A stretch of 64,000 bases of DNA from 66-474 sp035249175 (lineage in GTDB: Bacteria > Pseudomonadota > Gammaproteobacteria > Xanthomonadales > Rhodanobacteraceae): assembly GCA_035249175.1 (NCBI GenBank), contig DATFGT010000013.1, forward strand, positions 11,180 to 75,179, read 5' to 3'. Each line of letters begins with the position of its first letter. Positions within the stretch are counted from its first letter, which is position 1. Of this stretch, positions 8,749 to 17,917 are shown in pieces. The notes beneath the pieces are model-generated. The model saw nothing but the letters and a program-made list of their open reading frames with translations, had not been told where the DNA came from and made no database searches. The translations under genes were made by a program, and so were the position numbers.

Positions 8749-9543
8749 CTACCCGTGCCCCAGATCTCGATTGAGCAACGCCGCCAACCGCGCACCGGCT
8801 TGGCGCAGGCGCCGTTCCGCAATCGGCAACTCGCGCTGCACGTAAGCTCGGCCGATCGTGCGCGAGGACGGGTACACGCCATCGTCGCGATCAATCCGGC
8901 AACTCTCCTCAGCCCAATCAACCGGCGTTCCTCCGGTCGCGACCGGTGAACTTTGGAGCGAGAGCTTGTGTGCGTATTGCGCGGTCGAAAGGTGCACCGA
9001 ATCCAGCATGGTCGAATCCCAGATCCGGTGCAGGGTGCTGCCACGCCCGTGCCAGCGCACCTGGAAGAGATTGCCGCCTGCGTCGTCCCGATAGTCGGCG
9101 TGCAGCGGCTGGTGGATGTCACCGATGAAGTGCACCACGAAGGCGAGCGCCTCGGCGCGCGCGGCGGGACTGCTGGCGCGATTCGCCAGGATCGCGGAAT
9201 ACTTGTCGATCGCAGCGACCGCGCACCGGCCATCCCGACAATCGCGTGAAGGATCATAGATGCAATCGCTCGAGTGGAAATTGACGAAGTGCAGGCGTTT
9301 GGTGCGCTGGAACATTTCGGGGTCGGTATCGCGCAAATCGTCGGCCCATACCGCAACGTCGTCGAGGTGTCGCGCGCCACGCAAAGCCAGCAGTTTCTGC
9401 GCTTCGATGCGCGCCTGCGGCGTCAATCGGGTTTCGGCAAGCCGCGCCACGATCCGATGGCCCAGTGGTCCCCACGCGAAGGCGGAGGACGTGCACAGCA
9501 GCATCGCGACAGTCGCCATCACAAGCGCAGCAACGCTTTTCAT
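8749..9543 (-). CDS. Secreted S1/P1-type nuclease
   Basis: A zinc-dependent nuclease that cleaves single-stranded nucleic acids, secreted or periplasmic. The 264-residue precursor has a signal peptide ending in SSAFA after residue 23, so the mature protein begins WGPLGHR. The N-terminal Trp and nearby His are zinc ligands in the family. Further ligand motifs are AVWADDLR, RLHFVNF, FVVHFIGDIHQPLH and GGNLFQVRW. The ATG gives a normal signal peptide; a longer frame upstream would bury it. The gene is divergent from gap. Confidence 0.92.
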   Translation of the reverse strand: MKSVAALVMATVAMLLCTSSAFAWGPLGHRIVARLAETRLTPQARIEAQKLLALRGARHLDDVAVWADDLRDTDPEMFQRTKRLHFVNFHSSDCIYDPSRDCRDGRCAVAAIDKYSAILANRASSPAARAEALAFVVHFIGDIHQPLHADYRDDAGGNLFQVRWHGRGSTLHRIWDSTMLDSVHLSTAQYAHKLSLQSSPVATGGTPVDWAEESCRIDRDDGVYPSSRTIGRAYVQRELPIAERRLRQAGARLAALLNRDLGHG

Positions 9544-9637
9544 GCGCAAACATCCGTCCACGGCAGCCTCCCCCGGAAAGATGCAGTTTGCCACGCCGGC
9601 GACCATGCGTGCCCATGAAGCGGCACGACAAACCGGT

Positions 9638-9643
9638 TAAAAT
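9638..9643 (+). promoter_or_regulatory. Possible -10 element for gap
   Basis: TAAAAT lies 39 bases upstream of the gap start in the divergent region with the nuclease gene. The -35 region is not clear. Confidence 0.35.
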
Positions 9644-9681
9644 GGGCGTTTCTCCAACCGCTTTCTGCAAAGGACGACACC

Positions 9682-10692
9682 ATGGCGATCAAGGTCGCGA
9701 TCAACGGCTACGGGCGCATCGGCCGCAACATCCTGCGCGCGCTGTACGAATCCAACCGCACCGGCGCGATCCGCATCGTCGCGATCAACGATCTCGGCGA
9801 TGCCGAAACCAACGCGCACCTGACCCAGTACGACACCGCGCATGGCAAGTTCCCGGGCGCGGTCAGCGTCGAAGGCGGCGATCTGGTCGTCAATGGCGAC
9901 CGCGTCAAGGTGTGCGCCGAGCGCGATCCGTCAAAACTGCCGTGGAAGGATCTCGGCGTCGACGTCGTGATCGAATCGACCGGCCTGTTCACCAAGCGCG
10001 ACAAGGCCGCGGCGCATCTCGCCGCCGGCGCGAAGAAGGTGATCATCTCGGCACCCGGTACCGACGTCGACGGTACGTTCGTGTATGGCGTCAACGAGGA
10101 CAAGATCAAGCCCACCGACACCATCATCTCGAACGCGTCCTGCACCACCAACTGCCTTGCGCCGCTCGCCAAGGTGCTGCACCAGAAGATCGGCATCGTG
10201 CACGGCCTGATGACCACGATCCACGCCTACACCAACGACCAGGTGCTGACCGACGTCTACCACAAGGACCTGCGCCGGGCGCGTTCGGCGACGCACAGCC
10301 AGATTCCGACCAAGACCGGCGCCGCCGTTGCGGTGGGGCTGGTGCTGCCGGAGTTGAATGGCCGCCTGGACGGCTTCTCGATGCGCATTCCGACCATCAA
10401 TGTCTCGTGCGTGGACCTGACCTTCGTGGCCCAGCGCGAAACCAGCAGGGGCGAAATCGACGCGGTGATCAACGAGGCCGCCAACGGCAAGTTGAAGGGC
10501 GTGATGGCGGTCAACACCAAGCCGCTGGTGTCGATCGACTTCAACCACAACCCCGCTTCGTGCACCTACGATGCCACGCAGACCCGCGTGATGGGTGGCA
10601 CCTTGGTCAAGGTGCTGGGCTGGTACGACAACGAGTGGGGTTTCTCGAACCGCATGCTCGACATGACCGAGGCGTTCGCGAAAGTGAAATGA
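9682..10692 (+). CDS. gap: Glyceraldehyde-3-phosphate dehydrogenase, type I
   Basis: Oxidises glyceraldehyde 3-phosphate to 1,3-bisphosphoglycerate with NAD in glycolysis and runs in reverse in gluconeogenesis. The 336 residues are family length. The Rossmann start is INGYGRIGRNILRA, the active site is SNASCTTNCLAP with Cys154, and the catalytic His181 lies in TTIHAYTNDQ. The C-terminus WYDNEWGFSNRMLD is typical. AAAGGA precedes the ATG. A strong terminator follows at once, so the gene is probably transcribed alone. Confidence 0.98.
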   Translation: MAIKVAINGYGRIGRNILRALYESNRTGAIRIVAINDLGDAETNAHLTQYDTAHGKFPGAVSVEGGDLVVNGDRVKVCAERDPSKLPWKDLGVDVVIESTGLFTKRDKAAAHLAAGAKKVIISAPGTDVDGTFVYGVNEDKIKPTDTIISNASCTTNCLAPLAKVLHQKIGIVHGLMTTIHAYTNDQVLTDVYHKDLRRARSATHSQIPTKTGAAVAVGLVLPELNGRLDGFSMRIPTINVSCVDLTFVAQRETSRGEIDAVINEAANGKLKGVMAVNTKPLVSIDFNHNPASCTYDATQTRVMGGTLVKVLGWYDNEWGFSNRMLDMTEAFAKVK

Positions 10693-10716
10693 TCTGCGTC
10701 GCGCGATCGAGTGAAA

Positions 10717-10747
10717 CAAACCCGCAGCGGCAGCGCTGCGGGTTTTT
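10717..10747 (+). terminator. Intrinsic terminator after gap
   Basis: Stem AAACCCGCAGCG / CGCTGCGGGTTT with a short GCA-type loop, followed by a T run. It sits between the convergent gap and patatin genes. The weaker T tract on the other strand could also let it stop leftward transcription. Confidence 0.85.
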
Positions 10748-10749
10748 CA

Positions 10750-11691
10750 TCAGTCCAGCATCACGACATTTTTCTGCACGCCTTGGCCCGGCTTCCATGC
10801 GGCCAACGCGCGCTCGGCACGCTCGCGCCCCAGATCGATCAATTCCGAAGCCCGGTAGAACTCGTACACCGCGCTGGCATTGCGCGGCACGTCGATCACG
10901 AGGTCCGGGCGATCCGCGGCCAGCCGGAAGCCGGTGAGGTTTTCCTGCATCAGGTCCAACGACTGGGTAAGCGTGTCGATCCAGCCGGGTTCATTTTCAC
11001 TCTCGGCATGGCTGCCGATGGTGCGCTTGACGAAAGCGGCAATGTGGCTGCGCAGCCCTCTACGCGCGGGTGCTCTCACCGGTGTCCTCGTTGACGGCAG
11101 CGCCTCCGGTGGGCCGTTGACGTTCACCGCGACGGTGTAGTCACTGGGCGATTGCAACAGCGGCGTCAGCGGCAACGGGTTCATCAGGCCCCCGTCGACC
11201 AGCCGGTGACCGTGGAATGGATGAGGGCGGAAGATCGTGGGGATCGCAATGGATGCGCGGATCGCGTCGAACAGCGAGCCACGCGTCAGCCATACTTCGC
11301 GCTCGCGGTCGAGGTCGGTGGCGACCGCGGTGAACGGAATCGGCAATTCCTCGATCGCGACGTCGCCGATCAGTTCACGCAGCACGCCGATGATGCGTTC
11401 GCCCTTGATCAGGCCGGCGCCGGACAGCGTCCAATCCACCAGTTTCAGCACGTCCATTTTTTGCAGCGCGCAAACCCAGTCGCGATAGACATCGAGCTTG
11501 CCCGCCGCGTAGATGCCACCGATCAACGAACCCATGGAACTGCCGGACACCGCGACGATCCGGTAGCCCGCCGCACCGATGGCCTCGATCGCGCCGATGT
11601 GCGCCAGTCCGCGCGCGCCGCCGGTGCCTAGCGCCAGCGCGATCGCGGGTTTGTGCTGTCCGGTCCTGACGAGGGCTTGATGATCGTTCAC
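10750..11691 (-). CDS. Patatin-like phospholipase (RssA-like)
   Basis: A predicted serine lipid acyl hydrolase of 313 residues. The glycine-rich oxyanion loop GTGGARGLAHIGAIEAI is near residue 22, the nucleophile elbow GSSMG places Ser52 as nucleophile, and the catalytic dyad partner is Asp166 in VDGGLMNP. No signal peptide is seen, so it acts in the cytoplasm. The long C-terminal part after residue 180 is variable in the family. Its start overlaps the stop of the upstream WYL regulator gene by 4 bases, so the two form an operon. The substrate is unknown. Confidence 0.9.
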   Translation of the reverse strand: MNDHQALVRTGQHKPAIALALGTGGARGLAHIGAIEAIGAAGYRIVAVSGSSMGSLIGGIYAAGKLDVYRDWVCALQKMDVLKLVDWTLSGAGLIKGERIIGVLRELIGDVAIEELPIPFTAVATDLDREREVWLTRGSLFDAIRASIAIPTIFRPHPFHGHRLVDGGLMNPLPLTPLLQSPSDYTVAVNVNGPPEALPSTRTPVRAPARRGLRSHIAAFVKRTIGSHAESENEPGWIDTLTQSLDLMQENLTGFRLAADRPDLVIDVPRNASAVYEFYRASELIDLGRERAERALAAWKPGQGVQKNVVMLD

Positions 11692-12668
11692 GGCTTCGCG
11701 TGATCGTACTCATCCAGCGCAAGCTTGTGCATGATGCGGATTTCTTCGCGCAGCGACTGCGGCGAAACCACCTGCGCATCCGGACCGTAACGAAGGATGT
11801 CCATCACCAGCTCGCGCGATTGCGAATAAGGCACTTTCAATTCGTAGCGGCCATCATCGAGCCAGCGGCCTTCCTGCAGCGAATGCCAGTGCTCGTCGGC
11901 GACCCAACGCGCGGCGCGCGCGGAAAACCGGATCGTCGCCCAGGCCTTGGGCGTGCCCGCGAAGATGCCGTAGCTCGACGCCAGCGTGTCGTTCAATTCC
12001 TTTTCGTCGCGATCGATCGCCGGCTTGTCAAGCTGTTCGACCGTGCCGATGCGGTCCACTGCGAAACTGCGCAGCGCCTCGCGATCATGGTCCCACGCGT
12101 CCAGATACCAGTTGTCGCGGTAGTGCGTGAGCCGTTGCGGCGACACATGACGCACGCTGTCGGCGCCGGTGGTGCGCGCGCGATAGCGGAACTTCAATTG
12201 TTGGCGCGCCAGTACCGCGCCGGCCACCGCGCGGAAGACCTGCTGGTTGAGCCTGCGCGAACCCCACGGCACCACCCTAATGCGTTCCAGCGGCTGCTTG
12301 TGTGTGCCGGCCTGCTCGTTGAGCAGCTTCTCGACGCGCGCGCGGAATGGCGCCAGCGCGTCAGCCAGCACGCCGGGATCGGAACGCGCGATCAGCGCTT
12401 CCAGTGCCATCAGCGCCGAAAGCTCCTCGCTGGTCAGCCACAGTCCGGGCAATTCGAAGCGCTCGCCCTCACCTTCGGCATAGGCGTAGCCGCGACCTTC
12501 CGGGTCGCTGTCCAGCGGGGCACCCAGCGCGTCACGCAGGAAAGCGATGTCGCGGTAGAGCGTGGCGCGCGAACAACCCAGTTCTTCGCGCAGGCGCTGC
12601 ACGTCGACCGGCCGCCGGTGCGACTTGAAGATGCCATGCAGCTTGAGGACGCGTTCGTACTGGTGCAT
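11688..12668 (-). CDS. WYL-domain transcriptional regulator (YafY-like)
   Basis: A DNA-binding regulator of 326 residues. The N-terminal HTH_11-type winged helix (about residues 1-60) includes REELGCSRATLYRDIAFLRD. A WYL domain follows at about 145-225, with RYRARTTGADSVRHVSPQRL and YLDAWDHDREALRSFAVDRI, and then a WCX-type C-terminal domain. WYL domains sense ligands, often nucleic acid or nucleotide signals. The gene is divergent from the molybdopterin oxidoreductase gene with only about 85 bases between them, so it may control that module as well as its own operon. That link is inferred from position only. Confidence 0.9.
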   Translation of the reverse strand: MHQYERVLKLHGIFKSHRRPVDVQRLREELGCSRATLYRDIAFLRDALGAPLDSDPEGRGYAYAEGEGERFELPGLWLTSEELSALMALEALIARSDPGVLADALAPFRARVEKLLNEQAGTHKQPLERIRVVPWGSRRLNQQVFRAVAGAVLARQQLKFRYRARTTGADSVRHVSPQRLTHYRDNWYLDAWDHDREALRSFAVDRIGTVEQLDKPAIDRDEKELNDTLASSYGIFAGTPKAWATIRFSARAARWVADEHWHSLQEGRWLDDGRYELKVPYSQSRELVMDILRYGPDAQVVSPQSLREEIRIMHKLALDEYDHAKP

Positions 12669-12752
12669 GCCTAGGCCTGCCAACACCCACAGACTCCAGC
12701 ATGACGCGCCGCGCGATTGGCGGCAAGCGCCGGGGTGGCTACCATCATCGCC

Positions 12753-15656
12753 ATGCCACACGCCCACCTCGAATTGAATCGGCCCACGGGTGACGAGGTC
12801 AAAACCACCACGTGCTACATGTGCGCGTGCAGGTGTGGCATTCGCGTGCACCTGAAGGCGGGCCGCGTGCGCTACATCGACGGCAATCCGAAGCACCCCG
12901 TCAATCGCGGCGTGATCTGCGCCAAGGGTTCTTCCGGGATCATGCAGCACTACTCGCCGGCACGATTGTCGAAGCCGTTGCTGCGCGTCGGCGAGCGCGG
13001 CACGCGCGAGTTCCGCGAAATCGAATGGGACGAGGCGCTGGCGCTGGCGACGAAATGGCTGGGTGACATCCGCGCGCGCAACCCGGATGAACTCGCGTTT
13101 TTCACCGGCCGCGACCAGTCGCAGGCGCTGACCGGCTGGTGGGCGCAGCAGTTCGGCACCATCAACTACGCCGCGCACGGCGGCTTCTGCTCGGTGAACA
13201 TGGCCGGGGCCGGTATGTACACCTTCGGCGGTTCGTTCTGGGAATTCGGCGAACCGGACTGGGACCGAACGAAGTATTTGATGCTGTGGGGCGTGGCCGA
13301 GGACCACGATTCCAACCCGATCAAGCTGGGTCTCGGAAAGATGAAATCCCGGGGCGCCAAGATCGTCGCGATCAATCCGGTGCGCACGGGCTATGCGTCG
13401 ATCGCGGACGAATGGGTGCCGGTCAATCCCGGCACCGATGGCTTGCTGGCGGGCGCGCTGATCCACGAATTGCTGCGGAACGATCGCGTGGATTTCGATT
13501 ACCTGGTGCGTTACACCAATGCGCACCACCTGGTGATCCGCGATCCCGGTGCGGCCGACGACGGACTGATCGCGCGCGATGCGGATGGCAAGCCGCTGTG
13601 CGCGGTGCGCTCGCCCTTTGCTCGTCATCCCGGGGCCGCCGAAGACCGAACCCGGGACCCAGTGTCTTTCGATCAAAGTGCAGAGGCGCTGGGTTCCGGA
13701 TCGCCGCTACGCGGCGTCCGGAATGACGAGCAAAAAAATCCTGCGTATCAGCTGGTCGCTGCCACGCAACCCGACATCTCACCGCTGATCGCCGGCGAAT
13801 ACACCCTGCGCGACGGCCGCAAGGCCGTACCGGCATTCCAGTTGGTGGCCGAGCGTTTCCTCGCCGACGACTATGCACCGGAAAGCGTGGCGACACGCTG
13901 CGGCGTCGATGCCGCGACCACCCGCCGCCTCGCCACCGAACTCGCGCACGTCGCCTTCGACGAAGCGATCGAACTGCCGATCGCGTGGACCGACACCCAC
14001 GGCCGCAAACACGACACGATGCTTGGCCGTCCCGTGTCGATGCATGCGATGCGCGGGATCGCCGCGCACGCCAATGGTTTCCATACCTGCCGCACGATCC
14101 ACGTGCTGCAGATGCTGCTGGGTGCGATCGACACGCCCGGCAGTTTCCGTTACCAGCCGCCGTATCCGAAACCCGCGCCGCCCGCCAACAAGCCGGCGAA
14201 ATCACGCAAGCCGGACGGCACGCTCACCGGCAATCCGCTGGGTTACCCGCAATCGCCAGACGATCTGCTGGTGGATGCCGAAGGCCGGCCGCGCCGGATC
14301 GATCATGCCTTCAGTTGGGAATTTCCGCTGGCCGCGCACGGCCTGTTGCAATCGGTGATCCGCAACGCGGTGGATGCGAATCCCACGAAGATCGACACGC
14401 TGTTCCTGTTCATGGCCAACATGGGCTGGAACTCGGCGATGGATACCGCCTCCACGCGTGAACTGCTGTGCGCGCGTGACAATGATGGTCAATACAAGAT
14501 CCCGCACATCATCTACGTCGATGCCTACGATTCGGAAACGGTGGCGTTCGCCGATCTGGTATTGCCTGACACGACGTATCTCGAACGCTACGACTGCATC
14601 AGCTTGCTGGACCGTCCGATCAGTGATGCAGAGTCTGCCGCCGACGCGATCCGCCAGCCGGTGGTCGCGCCCGATCGCGATGTGCGACCGTTCCAGGACG
14701 TGCTGCTGGATTTGGGTGCGCGCCTGAAGCTGCCGAACATGGCGGACGCCAACGGCGTGTCGACCTACAAGGATTACGCCGATTACATCGTGCGGCACGA
14801 ACGCGCGCCCGGCGTCGGCATGCTGGCTGGCTGGCGCGGCGCCGACGGAACCCAGGCCGGCAAGGGCGCTGCGAACCCCGATCAGTTGCGACGCTACATC
14901 GAGCATGGCTGCTTCTTCGAAACCCGGATTCCGGAAGCGGGGGCGTATTACCGGATGGCCAACCGCGATTACCTCGCATGGGCACAGTCGATGGGCTTCG
15001 TCGCCTCGACCGAGCCGATCACGATGCAGTTGTATTGCGAGGTGCTGCAACGCTTCCGGCTCGCGGCGGAGGGACATGGCGCGACGCAGCCCCCGCAATC
15101 CGAACGTGCGCGTGTCGAAAAGTATTTCGATCCGGTACCGATGTGGTACTCGTCGCAAAGCGACACCAACTCCCCGAGGGAGAGGGGAGAAGGCTATCCC
15201 CTCTTCGCCATCACCCAGCGCCCGATGTTCATGTATCACGCTTGGGGTTCGCAAAACCGCTGGCTGCGCCAGATCGCGGCGCGCAACGTGTTGTACGTGC
15301 ATCCACGCACGCTTTCCGAACATGCGATCGGGGACGGTGACTGGGTCTGGATTGCATCGGAACGCGCGCGCATCCGGGTGCAGGTGCACGCGCATGCAGC
15401 CACCGCGCCCGGCACGGTTTGGACATGGAACGCCATCGGCAAGAAACGCGGCGCATGGAAACTCCGTTCCAATGCCCCGGAATTCGCGGATGGGTTTTTG
15501 CTCAATCACCTGATCGGCGAACGCGCACGCGACGTCCGCTACGGCAACGGCGATCCGGTGACCGGACAGGCCGCCTGGTTCGACCTGAAGGTTCGGCTGG
15601 AACACGATCCCGAACCGCGGGTGCCGGGCCATCGGCTCGAACGCATGGATACTTGA
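12753..15656 (+). CDS. Molybdopterin oxidoreductase catalytic subunit, SoeA-like, with in-frame palindrome insertions
   Basis: DMSO-reductase-family bis-MGD enzyme of 967 residues. An N-terminal [4Fe-4S] site uses Cys21, Cys24, Cys28 and Cys56. A candidate Mo-ligand region is GGFCSVNMAGAG, and the C-terminal cofactor-binding domain contains FAITQRPMFMYHAWGSQN. There is no twin-arginine signal, so the enzyme should face the cytoplasm, as in SoeABC sulfite:quinone dehydrogenase. The Fe-S and DmsC-like partners downstream support that match. Sulfite as substrate is an inference; other oxidoreductases of the family remain possible. I chose the ATG start over a TTG 36 bases upstream. Residues about 289-328 come from an inverted palindrome pair and about 806-813 from a second palindrome, yet the frame stays open. 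Confidence 0.85.
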   Translation: MPHAHLELNRPTGDEVKTTTCYMCACRCGIRVHLKAGRVRYIDGNPKHPVNRGVICAKGSSGIMQHYSPARLSKPLLRVGERGTREFREIEWDEALALATKWLGDIRARNPDELAFFTGRDQSQALTGWWAQQFGTINYAAHGGFCSVNMAGAGMYTFGGSFWEFGEPDWDRTKYLMLWGVAEDHDSNPIKLGLGKMKSRGAKIVAINPVRTGYASIADEWVPVNPGTDGLLAGALIHELLRNDRVDFDYLVRYTNAHHLVIRDPGAADDGLIARDADGKPLCAVRSPFARHPGAAEDRTRDPVSFDQSAEALGSGSPLRGVRNDEQKNPAYQLVAATQPDISPLIAGEYTLRDGRKAVPAFQLVAERFLADDYAPESVATRCGVDAATTRRLATELAHVAFDEAIELPIAWTDTHGRKHDTMLGRPVSMHAMRGIAAHANGFHTCRTIHVLQMLLGAIDTPGSFRYQPPYPKPAPPANKPAKSRKPDGTLTGNPLGYPQSPDDLLVDAEGRPRRIDHAFSWEFPLAAHGLLQSVIRNAVDANPTKIDTLFLFMANMGWNSAMDTASTRELLCARDNDGQYKIPHIIYVDAYDSETVAFADLVLPDTTYLERYDCISLLDRPISDAESAADAIRQPVVAPDRDVRPFQDVLLDLGARLKLPNMADANGVSTYKDYADYIVRHERAPGVGMLAGWRGADGTQAGKGAANPDQLRRYIEHGCFFETRIPEAGAYYRMANRDYLAWAQSMGFVASTEPITMQLYCEVLQRFRLAAEGHGATQPPQSERARVEKYFDPVPMWYSSQSDTNSPRERGEGYPLFAITQRPMFMYHAWGSQNRWLRQIAARNVLYVHPRTLSEHAIGDGDWVWIASERARIRVQVHAHAATAPGTVWTWNAIGKKRGAWKLRSNAPEFADGFLLNHLIGERARDVRYGNGDPVTGQAAWFDLKVRLEHDPEPRVPGHRLERMDT
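13617..13734. repeat. Family B inverted palindrome pair inserted in frame in the SoeA-like gene
   Basis: The ends are a perfect 12-base inverted repeat, TTTGCTCGTCAT at 13617-13628 and ATGACGAGCAAA at 13723-13734. Inside lie two oppositely oriented family B units: CATCCCGG...CCCGGGACCCAG on the left and CTGGGTTCCGG...TCCGGAATGACG on the right. It has the form of a small non-autonomous element (MITE-like). The coding frame reads through it without a stop. Confidence 0.85.
15170..15192. repeat. Short CCCC-GAGGGAGAGGGG-type palindrome inside the SoeA-like gene
   Basis: CTCCCCGAGGGAGAGGGGAG resembles the CTCTCCC/GGGAGAG palindromes that are often dispersed between genes in xanthomonads. It adds a short low-conservation patch, SPRERGEG, just before the conserved FAITQRP segment. 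Confidence 0.5.
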
Positions 15657-15840
15657 GTGCCACAAGACGCATCCGCCTTTTCATCTGCAAATAACGCCGC
15701 ATTCCGCAGAATGCACGAAAATCGCGTCACAATCGGCATGCTGGTGATCCGCGTCACCGCATGCCCATGCTCGTGGAAATTCGGGGAAACTCGGGGACAA
15801 TGAAACTGCCGCAGCCGCCCGCCATGCCGGATCGCCGCCC

Positions 15841-17598
15841 ATGACGTGGCAGGCGTGGGCCACCTCCGCGATCATCCTGATCGCGATGGCGATGTTCGCC
15901 AGCGAAAAGGTGCGCGTGGACCTGGTCGCCCTGGTCACCCTGGGCCTGCTGGTCGCGCTTGGCATCGTCACGCCCGAACAGGCGCTGTCGGGTTTCAGCA
16001 ACGAAGCCACCGTGACGGTGGCCGCGATGTTCGCGCTGGCGGTGGGCATCGAGCGCTCCGGCGCGCTGGACCCGATCATCAATCTGCTCTCGCGCATCCG
16101 CAATCCATGGCTGTTGTCGCTGGGCACGATGGTCACGATCGCGCCGCTGGGCGCGTTCATCAAGAACACCGCGCTGGTCGCCACGTTCCTGCCGCTGTCG
16201 CTGAAGGTATGCCAGCGTACCAACACCTCACCCGCCCGCGTGCTGATGCCGATGGCATTCGCGGCACAGATGGGTGGCGTGTGCACATTGATCGGCACCT
16301 CGTCCAACCTGCTGGTGGATTCGCTCGCGCAAAAGCAGGGGCTTGCCGCGTTCGGCATTTTCGAATTCACGCGCCTCGGCGTGATGCTCGCGATCGCGGG
16401 CATCATTTACATGATGGTGATTGGTCGCTGGCTGCTGCCGAAGCACTTCGACAACGCGATTTCGGGGCCGCTGCAGGTGGGCAAGTACGTCACCGAGCTG
16501 AAGGTCATGTCGGATTCATCGGTGGTCGGACAGACGATCGCCGAAGCGAAGCTGGGCGATCAGGGCGTGTATCCGCTGGAACTGCTGCGCGGCGACCAGC
16601 ACATGTGGTCGCCGCGCACCCAGAAACTCAGCGCCGGCGACGTGCTGCTGGTCCGTGGCGAATGGGACAAGCTGGAGCAATTCCGCAAGCACGCGGGGCT
16701 GGAGATCAATCCCGAGTTCACCCACGTCGGGAACGGCGACAAGGCCAACGTACTGGTCGAAGCCATGGTCGCGCCAGCCAGCACCGCGGAGGACCGCACG
16801 CTGCGCGACCTGGACCTGCAACCCAGCTACGACGCCACCGTGCTCGGCATCCATCGCCGCGGCCACCTGCTGCGCGACAAGATCCGCGATGTCGCGTTCC
16901 AGACCGGCGACGTGCTGATGATGCTGCTGCCGGCCGATACGGTGAAGCGCCTGCGCAGCGATGACCGCTTCGTGGTGCTGAACGAACGCGACGACGCGCG
17001 CCGCCCCCGCTACAAAGCCTTCGTCGCCATCGGGATCATGGCTGCGGTGGTGATCGTTTCCGCGCTGCACTTGCTACCCATTCCGATCGCCGCGATCTGC
17101 GGCGTGGCCGCGATGGCGCTGACGCGCTGCTTCGGACGCAAGGACGTGTACCAGGGCATGGATTGGAAGATCATCATCCTGCTCGGCGCGATCCTGCCGC
17201 TCGGCATCGCCATCGAACAGACCGGCCTTGCCAACGTGATCGTGCACGGCGCGCTCGATGTCATCGGCAACCATGGGCCCGTCGCGGCACTGGCGATGGT
17301 GTACGTGCTCACCGCACTGCTCACCGAGCTGATGGGGCACAATCCGTCGGTGGTGCTGATGGTCGGCATCGCCGTCAGCGTCGCGCACGCCGTGCACGCC
17401 GATCCGCGTGCGTTCGTGGTGGCGGTCGCGTTCGCCGCGGCGACTTCGTTCGCGACACCGGTCGGGTATCCCACCAACACGATGGTGTATTACGCTGGCG
17501 GTTATCGCTTCCTCGATTTCACCAAGGTTGGCGTGCCGCTGATTGCGCTGTTCTGCGCGCTGTCGATGCTTTTGATTCCCAGGATCTGGCCGTTCTGA
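15841..17598 (+). CDS. SLC13-family anion permease with two TrkA-C domains
   Basis: A 585-residue inner-membrane transporter. It has about five N-terminal membrane segments, then two cytoplasmic TrkA-C/RCK-C-like domains at about residues 205-375, then about five C-terminal segments. The two paired family signatures are present: FIKNTALVATFLPL with IGTSSNLLVDS, and MGHNPSVVLM with GYPTNTMVYYAGGY. Relatives carry sulfate, di- or tricarboxylates or other anions. Its place between the catalytic and Fe-S genes of a SoeABC-like module suggests sulfate or sulfite movement. That is inference; the substrate cannot be read from sequence. Confidence 0.88.
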   Translation: MTWQAWATSAIILIAMAMFASEKVRVDLVALVTLGLLVALGIVTPEQALSGFSNEATVTVAAMFALAVGIERSGALDPIINLLSRIRNPWLLSLGTMVTIAPLGAFIKNTALVATFLPLSLKVCQRTNTSPARVLMPMAFAAQMGGVCTLIGTSSNLLVDSLAQKQGLAAFGIFEFTRLGVMLAIAGIIYMMVIGRWLLPKHFDNAISGPLQVGKYVTELKVMSDSSVVGQTIAEAKLGDQGVYPLELLRGDQHMWSPRTQKLSAGDVLLVRGEWDKLEQFRKHAGLEINPEFTHVGNGDKANVLVEAMVAPASTAEDRTLRDLDLQPSYDATVLGIHRRGHLLRDKIRDVAFQTGDVLMMLLPADTVKRLRSDDRFVVLNERDDARRPRYKAFVAIGIMAAVVIVSALHLLPIPIAAICGVAAMALTRCFGRKDVYQGMDWKIIILLGAILPLGIAIEQTGLANVIVHGALDVIGNHGPVAALAMVYVLTALLTELMGHNPSVVLMVGIAVSVAHAVHADPRAFVVAVAFAAATSFATPVGYPTNTMVYYAGGYRFLDFTKVGVPLIALFCALSMLLIPRIWPF

Positions 17599-17699
17599 TT
17601 GTTGTGTTTTCGACACCGTCGACATTCCTGCCTTGCTTCCGTCCGACCCCCGCACGATTCGGGGTAACCCGGACCGCTGCACTGTCGACTGCGCAGGGC

Positions 17700-17900
17700 A
17701 CCCATGCCTTTTTCCGCGCGCCTGCCGGGCGCACGGATGGCTTTCTCTTGCGTGGCCCAGAGAAAATCACCAAAGAGAAGGCCGCCCCGGTGCTGCGCCG
17801 CTGCACAGGGGCCCCATCCCGTGCGCATCCTGCGCGCCGCCGCAAGGCAGATTACTTAGCCTCGCTTCGGGCAAGGCCCTGGATGATCGATCGCGAAACC
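17700..17900. repeat. Probable degenerate dispersed repeat in the gap before the Fe-S subunit gene
   Basis: The 319-base gap between permease and Fe-S genes holds no gene I can support. It contains TTTCTC-ttgcgtggccca-GAGAAA followed by ATCACCAAAGAGAAGGCCGC. I recall similar sequence as a frequent intergenic repeat in xanthomonads and burkholderias. The breaks in the operon at this point are consistent with repeat invasion. Confidence 0.45.
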
Positions 17901-17917
17901 TTCGCGGGAGGGCATCG

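Noticed and set aside
12717..12752. TTG start 12 codons upstream for the SoeA-like gene
   Set aside because: No ribosome site, a rare start codon, and the extra residues are not typical of the family; the ATG at 12753 was kept.
17633..17917. N-terminal extension of 95 codons for the Fe-S subunit
   Set aside because: The extension translates repeat DNA with many Cys/Arg/Pro, while a strong ribosome site stands before the ATG at 17918.
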